A DNA stretch of 11,614 nucleotides. It comes from Methanobacteriota archaeon. GTDB taxonomy: Archaea; Thermoplasmatota; E2; DHVEG-1. Under the pieces are notes generated by a model that did no database searches, had not been told where the DNA came from, and saw nothing but the letters and a program-made list of their open reading frames with translations. The DNA is taken from NCBI GenBank assembly GCA_026394435.1, contig JAPKYG010000082.1:1-11614 (forward strand). The letters are read 5' to 3'. Below, piece by piece: positions 11,105-11,614 of this stretch (its first letter is position 1; every line of letters begins with the position of its first letter). Position numbers and translations under genes: made by a program.

Positions 11105-11614
11105 ATGGGCCTTTTAGAAAAAGCACAACAAAAAAAAGGACACACTGCAGTCGCAGAAGAACTACTCCTTGTCAAGGCAAAAAAACCACAACAACCAGCA
11201 CATCAACAAAAAGAAACAACACAAAATGAAGACAACCAACAATCAACAGAAGCATACCGCATAGCCTTACCAGAAAAAACCACAAAACAACCACGAAGTC
11301 TTCTTGGAAAGCCACAACAAAAAAAAGCAAAACCCGAACGAACACAACAAACACAGCCCCCTGAACAAAAAACCACAGAAACACCAAAAAGCCTGCTTGC
11401 ACAAGCACGACAAAAAAAAGTCGAAGCACTACCTGGAGAGATCCTACAAATCGGTGAGAAAAAAATCCAAATCATTGAAGAACAAAAAGGATTTGGCTGG
11501 AAAAAACAAGGAACAAAACGCATCATCTACGACCACACCAACCATGAATACGTCTTCGAAGTCATCGAACCACAACTCAACGAAGAAGAAAAACAAACAA
11601 AAAACGAAATCTCC
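11105..11614 (+). CDS. Probable N-terminus of an archaeal type II/IV secretion (pilus) ATPase, cut by window edge
   Basis: The frame is open for 170 codons to the window edge. Residues 1-110 are low-complexity, Gln/Lys/Pro-rich and probably disordered, with a ten-residue motif three times: GLLEKAQQKK (2-11), SLLGKPQQKK (65-74), SLLAQARQKK (96-105). Residues 112-170 look folded: EILQIGEKKIQIIEEQKGFG, then RIIYDHTNHEYVFEVIEPQL and NEEEKQ. The Y.VIEP.L.EEE segment resembles the region before the ATPase domain in archaeal FlaI/GspE-like motors. The Walker motifs would lie outside the window, so the call rests on this short similarity plus the pilin neighbourhood. Start: ATG at 11105, five bases after the previous stop, with GTGAG before it. 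It could also be a different protein with a similar N-terminal domain. Confidence 0.55.
   Translation, partial: MGLLEKAQQKKGHTAVAEELLLVKAKKPQQPAHQQKETTQNEDNQQSTEAYRIALPEKTTKQPRSLLGKPQQKKAKPERTQQTQPPEQKTTETPKSLLAQARQKKVEALPGEILQIGEKKIQIIEEQKGFGWKKQGTKRIIYDHTNHEYVFEVIEPQLNEEEKQTKNEIS

Noticed and set aside
1..11614. CRISPR array or tRNA/rRNA gene
   Set aside because: No regularly spaced identical repeats and no cloverleaf or rRNA-like segment seen on either strand by eye.

Overview
The window looks like euryarchaeal chromosomal DNA, perhaps from the Thermoplasmatota side; that placement is a guess. Archaeal signs are a prepilin peptidase with the archaeal C-terminal extension, type IV pilins whose N-terminus reads AVSAVIGVILMVAIT, an archaeal-type Hsp20, TATA-box promoters (several close enough to the ATG for leaderless transcripts), and HepT/MntA and VapBC toxin-antitoxin pairs. 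No RNA gene, CRISPR array, transposase or integrase was recognised.

Layout. 1-1740 is a chaperone block on the minus strand: a small heat shock protein cut by the window edge, then dnaJ. 1800-2522 (minus) is a prepilin peptidase, divergent from a DHH-family phosphoesterase (2593-3561, plus). From 3562 to about 6900 there is an accessory stretch, all on the minus strand: MntA-HepT, VapC-VapB and a DUF4143-type AAA ATPase. 7033-9238 holds three type IV pilin genes and one truncated pilin remnant, all minus. A gene-free 508-base divergent region follows. From 9747 to the right edge a plus-strand pair encodes a coiled-coil protein and what looks like the N-terminus of an archaeal secretion/pilus ATPase.

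Working together: the peptidase would process the pilins, and the right-edge ATPase and coiled-coil protein may belong to the same assembly machine. The toxin-antitoxin pairs and the ATPase sit inside this pilus neighbourhood as cargo.

The most unusual feature is a family of degenerate partial copies of the 3' end of the DHH gene. They lie, in the same orientation as that gene, just beyond the 3' ends of the minus-strand modules: at 3692 (MntA-HepT), 4593 (VapBC), 6943 (pilin 1) and 8171 (pilin 2). A second short repeat occurs at 3597, 5397 and 7637. Three of the tail copies still read in protein as relatives of the DHH C-terminus, two of them with the stop codon kept. This suggests the junction between the DHH gene and a convergent pilin gene was repeatedly duplicated or used as a recombination site, with accessory modules accumulating between the copies.
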